Of a stretch of 64,000 bases of DNA, positions 15,215 to 24,726 are shown in pieces; the first letter of the stretch is position 1, and every line of letters begins with the position of its first letter. The notes under the pieces were generated by a model. The model made no database searches, was not told the origin of the DNA, and worked only from the letters and a program-made list of their open reading frames with translations. Source of the DNA: JBCCLJ01 sp039026915 (GTDB taxonomy: Bacteria > Acidobacteriota > Thermoanaerobaculia > Multivoradales > Multivoraceae); contig JBCCLJ010000001.1 of the NCBI GenBank assembly GCA_039026915.1, forward strand, positions 1 to 64,000, written 5' to 3'. A program made the position numbers and the translations under genes.

Positions 15215-16057
15215 TCAGGGAATCTCGACGAACCGCACCTCGAAGAGATGTGGCCAGTACTTCCCGGTGATCAGAAAGGTCTCGTTCTCAGCTCGGTAGG
15301 CGATGCCGTTGAGCACTTCCGCCTTGCGTCGCTCCGCCACCGTCAGAAGGCCCGAAGCGTCGATCACGGCGGTGACTACGCCGCTCTCGGCATCGATCCG
15401 CACGATCTCGTCGGTCTGGTAGACGTTGGCGTAGATCGAGCCATCGACGAACTCCAGCTCGTTCAGATCCGCCTGAACCGACCCGCGGCGGCGCACCTTC
15501 AGGCGGCGCTCGACTTTGAAGGTCTCCGGGTCGCGAAAGGTCAGGACGTGGCTCCCGTCGCTCATGACGACATGGGTGCCGTCGAAAGTGAGCCCCCAAC
15601 CAATCCCGGGATAGCGTCGCTCCTCCCGAAGCTCGAGCGGCTCTCGATCGTAAACGTAGAGCAAACCCTCCTTCCAGGTGAGCTGAAAGAGCTCTTCGCC
15701 GACCAGAGCGAGTCCTTCGCCAAAGACCTCACTGTCGAGCTCGAGGAGCTCCAGCGCCTCGACGCTTCCCAGCTCAGTGCGGCGAATGCGGCTTTCGCCG
15801 TAGCCACCGGAGCTCTCGTAGAGAAAGGGAGCCTGCCACAGGAGACCCTGGGTGTAGGACGTGCTGTCGTGCGGATAGCGCTCCACGACGTCGACCCGAA
15901 GAGACGCCGGCTCGACGCGCCGCGGACTCGAACTCTTGGCCTCCTCGGCGCCCGGCCCCCTGGCAGCACAGCCGGAGAGCGCCAGGAGAAAACAGGCGAG
16001 AAGGCTCGACCATCCTGTTGCGACAGATCGTGTCGGCTGAGACGTGCCTCTGGACAT
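15215..16057 (-). CDS. glutaminyl-peptide cyclotransferase lipoprotein
   Basis: 280 aa. The signal peptide ends in lipobox LSGC (about residue 30), then comes a five-bladed propeller of the plant/bacterial glutamine cyclotransferase family: YTQGLLW, EGLALVGEELFQLTW, YPGIGWGLTFDGTHVVMSDGS, ELEFVDGSIYANVYQTD, LNGIAY and TGKYWPHLFEV. It would cyclise N-terminal Gln to pyroglutamate in the periplasm. The ATG is 6 nt after TAGACT (minus strand, 16064-16069) and the intervening CTCCCC is not a ribosome-binding site, so a leaderless transcript is likely. Confidence 0.9.
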   Translation of the reverse strand: MSRGTSQPTRSVATGWSSLLACFLLALSGCAARGPGAEEAKSSSPRRVEPASLRVDVVERYPHDSTSYTQGLLWQAPFLYESSGGYGESRIRRTELGSVEALELLELDSEVFGEGLALVGEELFQLTWKEGLLYVYDREPLELREERRYPGIGWGLTFDGTHVVMSDGSHVLTFRDPETFKVERRLKVRRRGSVQADLNELEFVDGSIYANVYQTDEIVRIDAESGVVTAVIDASGLLTVAERRKAEVLNGIAYRAENETFLITGKYWPHLFEVRFVEIP

Positions 16058-16070
16058 GGGGAGAGTCTAG

Positions 16071-16084
16071 TGCGGCGTGCCGCA
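16071..16084 (-). promoter_or_regulatory. inverted repeat upstream of a leaderless -10
   Basis: TGCGGC-GT-GCCGCA lies directly upstream of the TAGACT box that serves the cyclotransferase gene, inside the expected -35/-10 spacer. It is a possible operator. Confidence 0.35.
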
Positions 16085-16129
16085 AACTCCTCGGAGAATC
16101 ACGAGATCGCAAGCAACTCGTCAGGTCTG

Positions 16130-16158
16130 TTGAGTCCGCTTCGGACGCTGGATACGAT
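16130..16158 (+). promoter_or_regulatory. sigma-70-type promoter for the receiver-GGDEF gene
   Basis: TTGAGT (16130-16135), 17-nt spacer, TACGAT (16153-16158), with a leader of about 30 nt carrying AGGAGG. Confidence 0.55.
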
Positions 16159-16194
16159 GCAAACGCCCACGCCCTGCAGCTTCAGGAGGAGACC

Positions 16195-17082
16195 TTGGCC
16201 AGACCGACCCGCCTCAAGAGAGCGCTCGTCATCGACGACGACGCAGCGATGCGAGAGGTGCTCCAGGGCTACGTCGAGCCCGAGGGCTTCGAGGTCTTCG
16301 TCGCCTCTTCGCACGCCGAAGCCGAAGAGGTCCTGACCAACGTCGACCTCGACATCGTCCTCCTCGATCTCGTGCTGCAAGAAGAGAGCGGCCTGGACTT
16401 CCTGCAGAGAATCCGGGCTGACAGTTCGTCTTTGCCGGTGATCATCCTGACCGGCTATGCATCGGTCGAAACCGCCGTCAAGGCGATGCGCGCCGGAGCG
16501 TCCGACTTCATGACCAAGCCCGTCGATCGCGTCGTCCTCGGCATGCGCATGGAGCGCGCCATCGAGCTCGAACAGGCCCGCCGGCTGGCGAACACCGACG
16601 GGCTCACCGGCCTCTACAACCACCGCGTTTTCCATGAGCGGCTCGGCGAGGAGGTGACGCGAGCCCAGCGATACCACCATGCTCTCTCGGTTCTCGTCTG
16701 CGACCTCGACCGCTTCAAGCACTTCAACGACACCTACGGTCATCCCGCCGGAGACCGCGCCCTGATCGAAGTCGCGCGCATCTTCAGGCGCTCGATTCGC
16801 TCATCGGATATCGTCGCCCGCTATGGCGGCGAGGAATTCGCCGTCATCCTGCCCGAGGCGACGACCCAGGAGGCCGAGATCCTCGCCGAGCGCGTGCGCG
16901 AACGCATCGCCGAGACCGGCTTTCACCCGGAGAGCACCGTGCAAGAGTTGACGATCAGCTGCGGCGTCGCCTCACTGTGCGACGACGAGACCGCTCAGCA
17001 CCTCGTCGAGCGAGCGGATCAGGCGCTCTACGACGCCAAGGGCAGGGGTCGCAACGCCGTCGCCGTCGCGTCGGCCCGCTGA
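16195..17082 (+). CDS. response regulator with GGDEF diguanylate cyclase domain
   Basis: 295 aa from TTG 16195, with AGGAGG (16184-16189) five nt upstream. Receiver domain 8-125 has D14-D16, phosphoacceptor D58, T86 and K108. The GGDEF domain has an intact active site GGEEF (211-215) and an inhibitory site RSSD (202-205) five residues before it, so it should make c-di-GMP with product inhibition when phosphorylated. The cognate kinase may be the large sensor kinase encoded convergently 13 nt away, but proximity is the only evidence. Confidence 0.93.
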   Translation: MARPTRLKRALVIDDDAAMREVLQGYVEPEGFEVFVASSHAEAEEVLTNVDLDIVLLDLVLQEESGLDFLQRIRADSSSLPVIILTGYASVETAVKAMRAGASDFMTKPVDRVVLGMRMERAIELEQARRLANTDGLTGLYNHRVFHERLGEEVTRAQRYHHALSVLVCDLDRFKHFNDTYGHPAGDRALIEVARIFRRSIRSSDIVARYGGEEFAVILPEATTQEAEILAERVRERIAETGFHPESTVQELTISCGVASLCDDETAQHLVERADQALYDAKGRGRNAVAVASAR

Positions 17083-17095
17083 GGCCTGCGCTCGG

Positions 17096-20000
17096 TCAGA
17101 GGTCCGAAAGCAGGCTTCCCGGCCCGTAAGGAATCTCGATCAAGACCCGCAGCCCGCCTCCGCTGCGGTTCTCGGCGCTGACCTCTCCCCCATGCTGCTC
17201 GACCACCTGACGCACGATCGGCAGACCGAGGCCGGTGCCACCGGTCGAGGTCGAAAAATAGGGCTCGAAGATCCGCCGGAGATTCTCCGGCTCGACACCG
17301 GGGCCACGATCACGAACCTCGATGCGAACGGCAGCGTCGTCGGCCGCAACGAGAGTCTCGACGAGGCCGCCGCCCTCCGACGCCCGGAGTGAGTTCTCCA
17401 CCAGGTTCCGCACGGCGCGCGAAAGCAGTCCTTCGTCGAACTTGGCCGGAATCGAGCTGGGATTCGCCTCGAACCGCACTTCGATGCCGGGAGGCGGCGA
17501 AGCGCGGTAGGCGTCGACGATCTCGCTGACCGAACGAGCCAGGTCGCCGACCTCGAAGAGCGCCTGCGGAATCCGCGAGTAGGCCGAGAAGTCGCTGGCG
17601 GTCTCCTGAAGAACGTCGACCTGCTCGAGAATGTTGGTCAGGCAGCGGTCGATGACCTCAGCGACGGCGTCGGGAGACTGCGCCCAGACTCTCTGCAGAT
17701 GCTCGGTCGAGAGACGAATCGGCGTCAGCGGGTTCTTGATCTCGTGAGCGATCATGCGGGCCATCTCGGCCCACGCCGCGAGACGCTGCCCACGCAGTAC
17801 GTCGGTCACCTCCTCCACGACGAGCAGCGCCTCCGGGTCGCCGTCGCCTGGGACCGGCACCCAGACGACGGTCCAGTCATGCTCTTCGTCGCCCTGCACG
17901 AAAGAGGCAGTCGTTCGACGAATCTCGGTCGAGGGCTCGCAAAGCAGAGCCTTCATCTCTTCCGGTGCGTCCGAAGCGAGGATGTCCTCGACGGTATTGC
18001 CGACCTCCAGGCCGAGCAAGGAGCCTGCCGCACGATTGAGGAGCAGTACCCGCCCGTCTCCCGAGAGGGAAACGACCGCCGACGTGATGTTCTCGACCAT
18101 GCCTTCGACGAACTGCTTCTCGCGCAGCAGGTCCTCTCGGCCGCGTGCGATGCGATGCGCCATACGATCGATTGCCTGCGCCAGCGAGGCCAGCTCCGGC
18201 TCGTTCGGCTCTAGACCTAGACCTGTCGCACCCTCGGCGATCCTCTCCGTCCCCTCGACCATTTCGAGGATCGGCCTCGTGAAGCGGCGCGCCAGAGCTG
18301 CCCCAGCCGCGGTCGCCAGAGCAAGGAGAAGTCCGCTCGCCAGGAGCGACTGCGTCGCCAGCTGCCGAAGCTCCGTGGTCGCCTGCTCCTGCTGTTCGAG
18401 CAGCGGCAGAGACAGAACGATCTCACTGGCGCCGGGATCGACGCCAGGCAGGTCGAGTCCGGCATAGAGCTCTCGATAGCTGAGATCGCCGACACGACTC
18501 CGCCGCACGGCCAGCGGCTCACCGCGCAGCGTGATGCGCGAGAACACATCACCCGGGATCTGCGCGGGCAGCAGGTTCGCGGCAAAGAGCTCCGGGCGAC
18601 TCGACGCCATGACCGTGCCGCGAAAGTACAGACTCACTTCATGCTGGACCACGCGGGCAAGCCACAGCAACAGCTCGTCCGTGACGACGGTATCCAGGGA
18701 AAAGCCGGGGTCGTCGTTCGCCAGCAGGTCTTCGAGCACGATCTGCGCCGAGGTCAAGGCCGCCTGTCCTCGCGTCACCTGTTCGCGTTCGAGTCGCGAG
18801 TTGACGGAGCGCAGCAGCAGCAGATTGACGATCGACAGAGGTACCACGACGAGCAGGGTGAAGACGGCCACCATGCGCTTCGAGTAGGGACCGAACCACC
18901 GAAAGAGAGCCCCGCGCACCCGAACGCGCGTCAAACCGAGGACCAGCAGCACGAGTCCGTAGAGGCCGACCATCGCCAGCGAAGCTGCCGCACGAAGGCC
19001 GACCGCCCGACTCGCCGAGGCCGGACCGTGAGCGGGAATTCGCCCACGCGCCCAGAGATCGCCCGCACCGACGTCACGCAGCGAAGACCAGGAGAGGGTC
19101 GACTGCCCCATCTCCTCTCGCAAGCGCCACTCGCTGTCCGGCTCCCGCGGGCCCGACGCAAGCCCCGAACTCGCGACGAAGTCGAGTTGAGCGACGGCAT
19201 TGAGATCGTCCGCCGCACGCACCGGCAGCAGCGCGCGGTCGAGCGACGAGCGCTCACCGCCGCGTCCGATGGGCGAAGGCGCGATCCAGTACTGAACGTC
19301 ACCCCAAGCCCGCCCTCCCGCATAGACAGGGAGCAGATCCGAAACCAGAGACTCCGACAGCCAGGGCGACTCGGCCATCGTGGGCCACCGCCTCGACAGA
19401 GGATCCAGATCTCCCTCGAGCGGATCGATCGGCAAACCGAACGAATAGGCGGACGACCCGGTCGGGGTGCTGACGAGCACCGCTGAGTGAGCGTCCCCTC
19501 GAGCGAGGGGAGAGGCACTCCAAAGAGCGAACGCCAGATCCTGAGAGCTCAATCGGCGGGGCTCGACCAAGGCAAACTCCCGCAGATCGAAGGTGTCGAA
19601 GTGCTCTCGAATCTCCTGCTTCAGCCTCGTCCGCTGATCGTCGTCCGGGGCCTCGATCGCGGCGAGGAGTTCCGCCGCCTCGGCCAGCGTCCGCCGCTGC
19701 TCGGCAGCGACTTGCAGCACCGCGCCCAGACAGGCCGCCAACGCCACGAGGGCGAATTGCTCGCCCGGACGTCTCGAGCCCCCGGACCAGGCAGCCAACA
19801 GCGCACCGGAGACCGTCGCAAAGATCGTCGCCAGCAGGAAGTGATCGACGAGCAGAGCCGAGGCGACCAGAGGAACCGGAATCGCCCAGACGAGCCAGGC
19901 CGGGACGTCCGGCTTTCGGCACCGTAGGGCACCGTAGACCGCGATCGCCAGAAGGCTCAGCTCTGCGAAGAAGAGCCACTGCAGCGCCCCGGAAGCCCTC

Positions 20001-21055
20001 TCAGGCGTCGGCCACTGAGCAAGGGCGAGGAGCAGCAGGGGAACGAAGCCTGCTCCGACGCTCCCGGCAACGAGTCGAGACGGTAGACGCCACCCGGCCG
20101 TGCACCACCCGGCCCAGAGCCCGGCGACACAGAGCACGGCGCGCAACAGCGCCTCGCGATCGAAGTCGCCGGCAAGGGCCACGGCGACGGTCGCAGCGAT
20201 GAGGCTCGGCAGTGCTCTCGCCGCACCCTCGGAAAGCACGTGACGGCCCGAACAGAAACTGAAGCCGAGCGCGAGAAGGGCGGCAACCCAGCCCAACTGC
20301 GGCGCCTGCCCTGCTCCAGCGCCGGCACGAAGGCGCAGCGTCGGCGCTCCGTCCCGGACGTGATCCGACCAGGCGCTTCCTTCAATCGCGTCTTCTTTGG
20401 CGCCCACGAGCATCCATCGATTGCTCGCGCTCGCCGGGCCCCGATTGGTGAAAGCCGGCTGCAGTGTCGAGTACGAACGGCCGACGAGAACGCGGGCGCC
20501 CAACGATTCCGACGAAGTTCCCATCTCTCGCACCCGAAAGAGAGAAGTGGCAGCGAAGCTCGAGCGCGATCCGACGCCGGAGTCGGGCACCTCTGGGCCA
20601 AGTCCATGTTGGAGGCCTGGCCCCATCCAAGCGTACGACCGTCCTCGAGAGTCGTAGAGCAGGACCGTCAGGTCCGGTGCGGCAAGCGCATTCCAAAGCC
20701 TCTCGAGGCGGCCGAACGTCTCCACGGCGGACCACTCTTCCGACCCAGCCATCTCTCGGGCCACCCGTTCGGAAGCCGAGCTCAGAAGGGACAGCTGCTC
20801 GGAGTAGCGGCGTTCGGCTGCCTGCGGCGTCGGCGCCGTGAACTGCGACCAGCCCAGAGCCAGCAGCGCCATGAGGGCGATCGCCGCAACCAGACTGCGT
20901 GGACGTCCGAGAAAGGCGACAACCAGGAGCGTCACGGCCAGAATCAGAGCCGCAGCAAGCGGCCTCTCGAAAGCGAGCGCTGCGGTCGCAAGAACGAGTC
21001 CCAGACACTCCGCCGTCAGCGCGCGCCACGGCATGGCCGTCCGCGCGTCAGTCAC
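17096..21055 (-). CDS. very large NtrY-like sensor histidine kinase
   Basis: 1319 aa. The N-terminus has three or more membrane helices, then a long region with further clusters of helices (about 260-460) and extracytoplasmic stretches. A late helix (MVAVFTLLVVVPLSIVNLLLL), HAMP-like and PAS segments (VEGMVENITSAVVSLSGDG) precede the kinase core. Phosphoacceptor is H1104 in AHEIKNPLTPI; N box (RNLVENSL), G1 (DRGPGVEP) and GTGLGLPI are intact. NtrY proteins are usually about 700 aa, so the sensor part is roughly doubled. Start overlaps the stop of the FHA/AAA+ gene by 8 nt. Confidence 0.88.
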   Translation of the reverse strand: MTDARTAMPWRALTAECLGLVLATAALAFERPLAAALILAVTLLVVAFLGRPRSLVAAIALMALLALGWSQFTAPTPQAAERRYSEQLSLLSSASERVAREMAGSEEWSAVETFGRLERLWNALAAPDLTVLLYDSRGRSYAWMGPGLQHGLGPEVPDSGVGSRSSFAATSLFRVREMGTSSESLGARVLVGRSYSTLQPAFTNRGPASASNRWMLVGAKEDAIEGSAWSDHVRDGAPTLRLRAGAGAGQAPQLGWVAALLALGFSFCSGRHVLSEGAARALPSLIAATVAVALAGDFDREALLRAVLCVAGLWAGWCTAGWRLPSRLVAGSVGAGFVPLLLLALAQWPTPERASGALQWLFFAELSLLAIAVYGALRCRKPDVPAWLVWAIPVPLVASALLVDHFLLATIFATVSGALLAAWSGGSRRPGEQFALVALAACLGAVLQVAAEQRRTLAEAAELLAAIEAPDDDQRTRLKQEIREHFDTFDLREFALVEPRRLSSQDLAFALWSASPLARGDAHSAVLVSTPTGSSAYSFGLPIDPLEGDLDPLSRRWPTMAESPWLSESLVSDLLPVYAGGRAWGDVQYWIAPSPIGRGGERSSLDRALLPVRAADDLNAVAQLDFVASSGLASGPREPDSEWRLREEMGQSTLSWSSLRDVGAGDLWARGRIPAHGPASASRAVGLRAAASLAMVGLYGLVLLVLGLTRVRVRGALFRWFGPYSKRMVAVFTLLVVVPLSIVNLLLLRSVNSRLEREQVTRGQAALTSAQIVLEDLLANDDPGFSLDTVVTDELLLWLARVVQHEVSLYFRGTVMASSRPELFAANLLPAQIPGDVFSRITLRGEPLAVRRSRVGDLSYRELYAGLDLPGVDPGASEIVLSLPLLEQQEQATTELRQLATQSLLASGLLLALATAAGAALARRFTRPILEMVEGTERIAEGATGLGLEPNEPELASLAQAIDRMAHRIARGREDLLREKQFVEGMVENITSAVVSLSGDGRVLLLNRAAGSLLGLEVGNTVEDILASDAPEEMKALLCEPSTEIRRTTASFVQGDEEHDWTVVWVPVPGDGDPEALLVVEEVTDVLRGQRLAAWAEMARMIAHEIKNPLTPIRLSTEHLQRVWAQSPDAVAEVIDRCLTNILEQVDVLQETASDFSAYSRIPQALFEVGDLARSVSEIVDAYRASPPPGIEVRFEANPSSIPAKFDEGLLSRAVRNLVENSLRASEGGGLVETLVAADDAAVRIEVRDRGPGVEPENLRRIFEPYFSTSTGGTGLGLPIVRQVVEQHGGEVSAENRSGGGLRVLIEIPYGPGSLLSDL

Positions 21056-22859
21056 CGAGGCCGAGCCGAACCATCTTCTTGGTCAGTCCGTTGCGCGAAA
21101 CTCCGAGGAGTTTCGCCGCCTGAGACTTGTTTCCCTCCGTGCGCTTGAGCGCCTCACGGATGGCCTCCGTCTCGCACGCAGCGACGAGTCTCGCCAGATC
21201 GAGGTCGGATCGGCGATCGGTACGCCTGGCGGGCGCCAACCTCGGATTCCGAACCTCCTGGGAGAGCAACGCTGCGTCGAGTGGCTCGCCGTCCCTCGCG
21301 CCGAGGACCATCCTCCGCACGATGTTCTCCAGCTCGCGGAGATTGCCGGGATAGTGGTACTGCGAAAGAGCCTGAAGAGCCTGAACCGTGATCCCCCGCA
21401 CGCGCCTCCCCGTCTCATGACTGAAGCGGTTGATCGCCGACTGAAGGACAAGCGGGATGTCCTCGATCCGCTCTCTGAGGCTCGGCACCTGGATCACCGT
21501 TTCGGACAGCCGGTAAGCGAGATCGACGCGAAAGCCGCCCTCTGCGACGCGTCCGTCGAGCACCGATGCAGTCGAAGAGAGCAGACGGAAGCGAGCCTCG
21601 TGCGACTCGCCGATTCCCGGCCCCTCGAGCCGGCCCGAGCGCAGCACGCGCACCAGTCGCCCCTGCAGTTCGATCGGCAGCTGGTCGACCGAGTCCAGAA
21701 AGAGTGTGCCGCCGTGCGCCTCGAGGAGACGAGGCTCTCGTCGAACGGGTTCGTCACGCCCCTGAATCTCCGCGCCGAAGATCTCGGCAGCGAGCTGCGC
21801 CGGGGCCACGCCGTCGCAGGAGATCGAGACGAACGGCGACTCCGGCTGGCTGCTCGACTGGTGCAGCGTCCGTGCACAGAGTTCTCGGCCCGAACCGGAC
21901 TCCCCGCTCAAGAGAACGTTCGCCGTCGTCGCGGCCGTCGCTCGCAGCTCGGTCGCCAGCGACGCCGAGGCCGCCGAGGTCCCGAGAACGAGTCCTTCGG
22001 CCAGAACGAGCTCTCGCGAACGACCCTGTCCCGGCAGGATCGGCTCGAAGCGGCCCACGTGATGCACGAGCCCCAGCACGAGAAGGTCCGAGACGACGTC
22101 GAGACCGCCCTGCGGCGACCAGTCGCCCGACGCGAATCGCGGCAGCGCAACCAGGATCAGGTAGTCCCGCTCCAGCACCTCGAAGCGGCGCGCGTAGACC
22201 CAGCAGTTGGTACCGCACCAGCTCAGTTCGAGCACTGTCGAGCTCGACGTCGCTGGCGTTGCGCTGCCGGCGTAAGCGAGGAGAAGATCCTCCGACCGCT
22301 CCAGGAAGACCCCCTCGGTCACAGAAACGAGGCGCGTTCCGACCGTCTGTAGAAACTCGCTCTCGCCGCTGGCATCTCCCTGGTAGAGGAAGCAGCCACC
22401 GCCGCCGAGATCGTTGAGGAGATCGACGAGCAGGGACTCGATGGTGCGTCGGCTCTCAGTGTCGAGGGTCACCCAATCGGAGACTCTGGCGATGTGCTCC
22501 AGCAGCCGATCCGAGTTGGGCGGCCCGCCCGTCTTGCGAGCCCGCACCGATTCGGGGGGCGCCTCCGTCGGAGGCAACACATCTTCGAGGAGCAGGGTCA
22601 CTTTCCCGACGCGCACCTCGTCGAGAACCTTGAGGCTCGCCGTACGGACCCGCTCGCCATTGAGCAAGGTCGGACGGCGCGTCCCGAGATCTTCGATTTC
22701 CGCACCGCTCTCGCTTCGGCGGATGACAGCGTGCCTCTTGGCGATGCCGGAGAAAGGCAGGCAGATGTCGCACTCCGTAGCGCTGCCAATGACCAGCTCA
22801 CCCGAAGCCAGGGGAAAGCGTTGCACTCCGTTCGGAGCGTAAGCGACGAGTCGAAGCAT
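21048..22859 (-). CDS. FHA-AAA+-Fis regulator with degenerate sigma-54 activator core
   Basis: 603 aa. FHA domain 1-95 (VIGSATECDICLP, KRHAVIRR), a GAF-like region about 120-280, an AAA+ domain 300-530, and a Fis-type HTH near the end (NKSQAAKLLGVSRNGLTKKM). The family resembles FHA-type enhancer-binding proteins, but key positions differ. Walker A is GESGSGRE (319-326, Lys to Arg), the GAFTGA loop expected after EIFG (359-362) is absent, and Walker B reads LDSVDQ instead of LDEI. ATP hydrolysis and sigma-54 contact are therefore doubtful. It follows cmk by 10 nt and overlaps the sensor kinase gene. Confidence 0.88.
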   Translation of the reverse strand: MLRLVAYAPNGVQRFPLASGELVIGSATECDICLPFSGIAKRHAVIRRSESGAEIEDLGTRRPTLLNGERVRTASLKVLDEVRVGKVTLLLEDVLPPTEAPPESVRARKTGGPPNSDRLLEHIARVSDWVTLDTESRRTIESLLVDLLNDLGGGGCFLYQGDASGESEFLQTVGTRLVSVTEGVFLERSEDLLLAYAGSATPATSSSTVLELSWCGTNCWVYARRFEVLERDYLILVALPRFASGDWSPQGGLDVVSDLLVLGLVHHVGRFEPILPGQGRSRELVLAEGLVLGTSAASASLATELRATAATTANVLLSGESGSGRELCARTLHQSSSQPESPFVSISCDGVAPAQLAAEIFGAEIQGRDEPVRREPRLLEAHGGTLFLDSVDQLPIELQGRLVRVLRSGRLEGPGIGESHEARFRLLSSTASVLDGRVAEGGFRVDLAYRLSETVIQVPSLRERIEDIPLVLQSAINRFSHETGRRVRGITVQALQALSQYHYPGNLRELENIVRRMVLGARDGEPLDAALLSQEVRNPRLAPARRTDRRSDLDLARLVAACETEAIREALKRTEGNKSQAAKLLGVSRNGLTKKMVRLGLGD

Positions 22860-22869
22860 CCCCTTGATT

Positions 22870-23544
22870 CTACTGGTTCTGAGCCGTCCGAATGTGCTCG
22901 ATCAGAAGCTCGATCACCTCTTCGGCAAGAAGGCGTCCGGTATCGATGCGCACGTACGTGTCGTCGGCGCGGAGCGGCGAGTGCTCCCTCGTCCGGTCGC
23001 GTTCGTCCCGTTCGCGCAACTCCGTCTCGAGACGATCCAGGTCCAAGGTCTCTCCGCGCTGCTGCAACTCGAGATGGCGCCGTTCGGCACGGACACGCGG
23101 ACTCGCCTCGAGAAAGAACTTGTGCTCCGCCTCCGGAAAGACGACCGTACCGATGTCCCGCCCCTCGAAGACGCCTCCGTGGCGCCGACCGAACTGACGC
23201 TGCAGCTCGACGAGGCGTTCACGGACGACCGGATGCACCGAGACCCTCGACGTCGCCAGGCTGACCTCGCTCGTTCGAATCTCGTCGCCCAACTCGACAC
23301 CGTCCAACTCGACGACGAAGATCCCGTCGCGCGTTCCGGGGCGGACGTCAGTACGCTGCAGAGCGTCGGCGACACGATCGGAGTCATTCGGATCGACGCC
23401 CGCTCGCAGGCAGGCCAACGCCACGGCCCGATACATCGCCCCCGTGTCGACGTAAGGGATCGACAGACGCTGCGCGAGAGCGCGGGCCGTGGTGCTCTTG
23501 CCGACGCCGGACGGGCCATCGATGGCGACGAGCAGAGCTGTCAA
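22870..23544 (-). CDS. cmk: cytidylate kinase
   Basis: 224 aa. Phosphorylates CMP/dCMP. P-loop GPSGVGKST (about 10-18), DTGAMYRAVAL, the FEGRDIGTVVFPEA motif and the lid region with RRHLELQQRG are present. TTG start overlaps the stop of the upstream pseudouridine synthase in TTGA (23541-23544), so initiation is likely coupled. Cmk next to an rRNA pseudouridine synthase and scpA/B is a common bacterial arrangement. Confidence 0.96.
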   Translation of the reverse strand: MTALLVAIDGPSGVGKSTTARALAQRLSIPYVDTGAMYRAVALACLRAGVDPNDSDRVADALQRTDVRPGTRDGIFVVELDGVELGDEIRTSEVSLATSRVSVHPVVRERLVELQRQFGRRHGGVFEGRDIGTVVFPEAEHKFFLEASPRVRAERRHLELQQRGETLDLDRLETELRERDERDRTREHSPLRADDTYVRIDTGRLLAEEVIELLIEHIRTAQNQ

Positions 23545-24701
23545 CGGGGTCCCTTTCGACCGCGCGGGGAGCCCCCGCGACGCCCTCCACCCGGGCCGGG
23601 CCCCTTGCGTGCACCGCCGGCCTTGGAGCCCGGGCGGCCGCCGGAGCGGCCTCCCGGACCGCCTTTGGCTCCCCGGGGTTTCTCAGAGCGGGGCCCGCGC
23701 GACTTCTTACTCGTCTGACTCGTCGCCTTGCCCGTTCGCCCCTTGGCGCCCGTCTTCTTCCTGCTCCGTACCTTGGCGCCATCCGGGCCGACTGCGGTGC
23801 CAGCGGAGCGTCGTCGTTCGGAGGACTCACCCCTTCGAGCGGACTTCTTGCGACCGGACTTGCGGACCGCCCGCTTCTTGGTGATCTTGCGAGCCCGCGC
23901 TGCGCTCTCCTTCGCCGCGGCGTCACGAGCCGAGAGCCTCAGAGGTTCACCGGCCATGAGTCGATCGACCTCGGCTTCGGTCAGCTCCCGGTGGGTTCCC
24001 GTCGCCAGCCGGCCGTCGCGAAGGCTGCCGATGGCCGTCCTCTTGAGCCGTTGGACCGGGTGCCCTATCCGCTCGAACATGCGACGGATCTGACGCGTCC
24101 GTCCCTCGCTGAGGGTTACTTGCCACCAGCTGTTCTTGCGCGCCAGACGCTCTCCCGAAACGCGACGCTCCTCGATCGCGCAGGGGGCCGTGCGACGTCC
24201 GTCGAGCACGACGCCGCGACGCAGACGGTCGAGCGACGGTTGGCGCGGCACGCCGCGAACTTTCACCAGGTAGACCTTGGCCGTCTTGTGGCGTGGATGC
24301 GTCAGCCGATCCGAGAAGTCTCCGTCCGTCGTCAGCAGGATGAGACCTTCCGTGTGGTAGTCCAGCCGGCCCACCGGGAAGAGACCCTTGTGCACGGACT
24401 TGGGAAGAAGGTCGTAGACCGTCCTCCGCTCCTCCGGATCATCCCGCGTCGTCATCACTCGGTCGGGCTTGTTGAGGAGCAGATAGACGTGCTCCGACGG
24501 CAGCGTCAACCGCCGCCCGTCGACCTTGATCGCGTCTCGGAGGACATCGACCTTTTCGCCGAGTTGCGCGATCTGGCCGTTGACCGTGACGCGACCACCC
24601 TCGATCAGGCTCTCGACGGAGCGCCGGGAACCGAGGCCGGCTCGCGCCAACACCTTTTGCAAGCGCTGCGGCCCGCCTCGCTTCCTCGCCTTCTGGGTCA
24701 T
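23541..24701 (-). CDS. rluB: RluB/RsuA-family pseudouridine synthase with basic tail
   Basis: 386 aa from ATG 24701 (the frame is open to 25097, which is scpB territory). S4 domain at the start (RLQKVLARAGLGSRRSVESLI), catalytic GRLDYHTEGLILLT with Asp nucleophile, and EGRTRQIRRMFE. The last 130 residues are a Lys/Arg/Gly/Ser tail (SGRKKSARRGE, GGPGGRSGGRPGSKAGG), probably RNA-binding and disordered. It modifies 23S rRNA by analogy with RluB. Confidence 0.93.
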   Translation of the reverse strand: MTQKARKRGGPQRLQKVLARAGLGSRRSVESLIEGGRVTVNGQIAQLGEKVDVLRDAIKVDGRRLTLPSEHVYLLLNKPDRVMTTRDDPEERRTVYDLLPKSVHKGLFPVGRLDYHTEGLILLTTDGDFSDRLTHPRHKTAKVYLVKVRGVPRQPSLDRLRRGVVLDGRRTAPCAIEERRVSGERLARKNSWWQVTLSEGRTRQIRRMFERIGHPVQRLKRTAIGSLRDGRLATGTHRELTEAEVDRLMAGEPLRLSARDAAAKESAARARKITKKRAVRKSGRKKSARRGESSERRRSAGTAVGPDGAKVRSRKKTGAKGRTGKATSQTSKKSRGPRSEKPRGAKGGPGGRSGGRPGSKAGGARKGPGPGGGRRGGSPRGRKGPR

Positions 24702-24726
24702 CGTCTCTTCGCTCCCTCGAAAGAGA

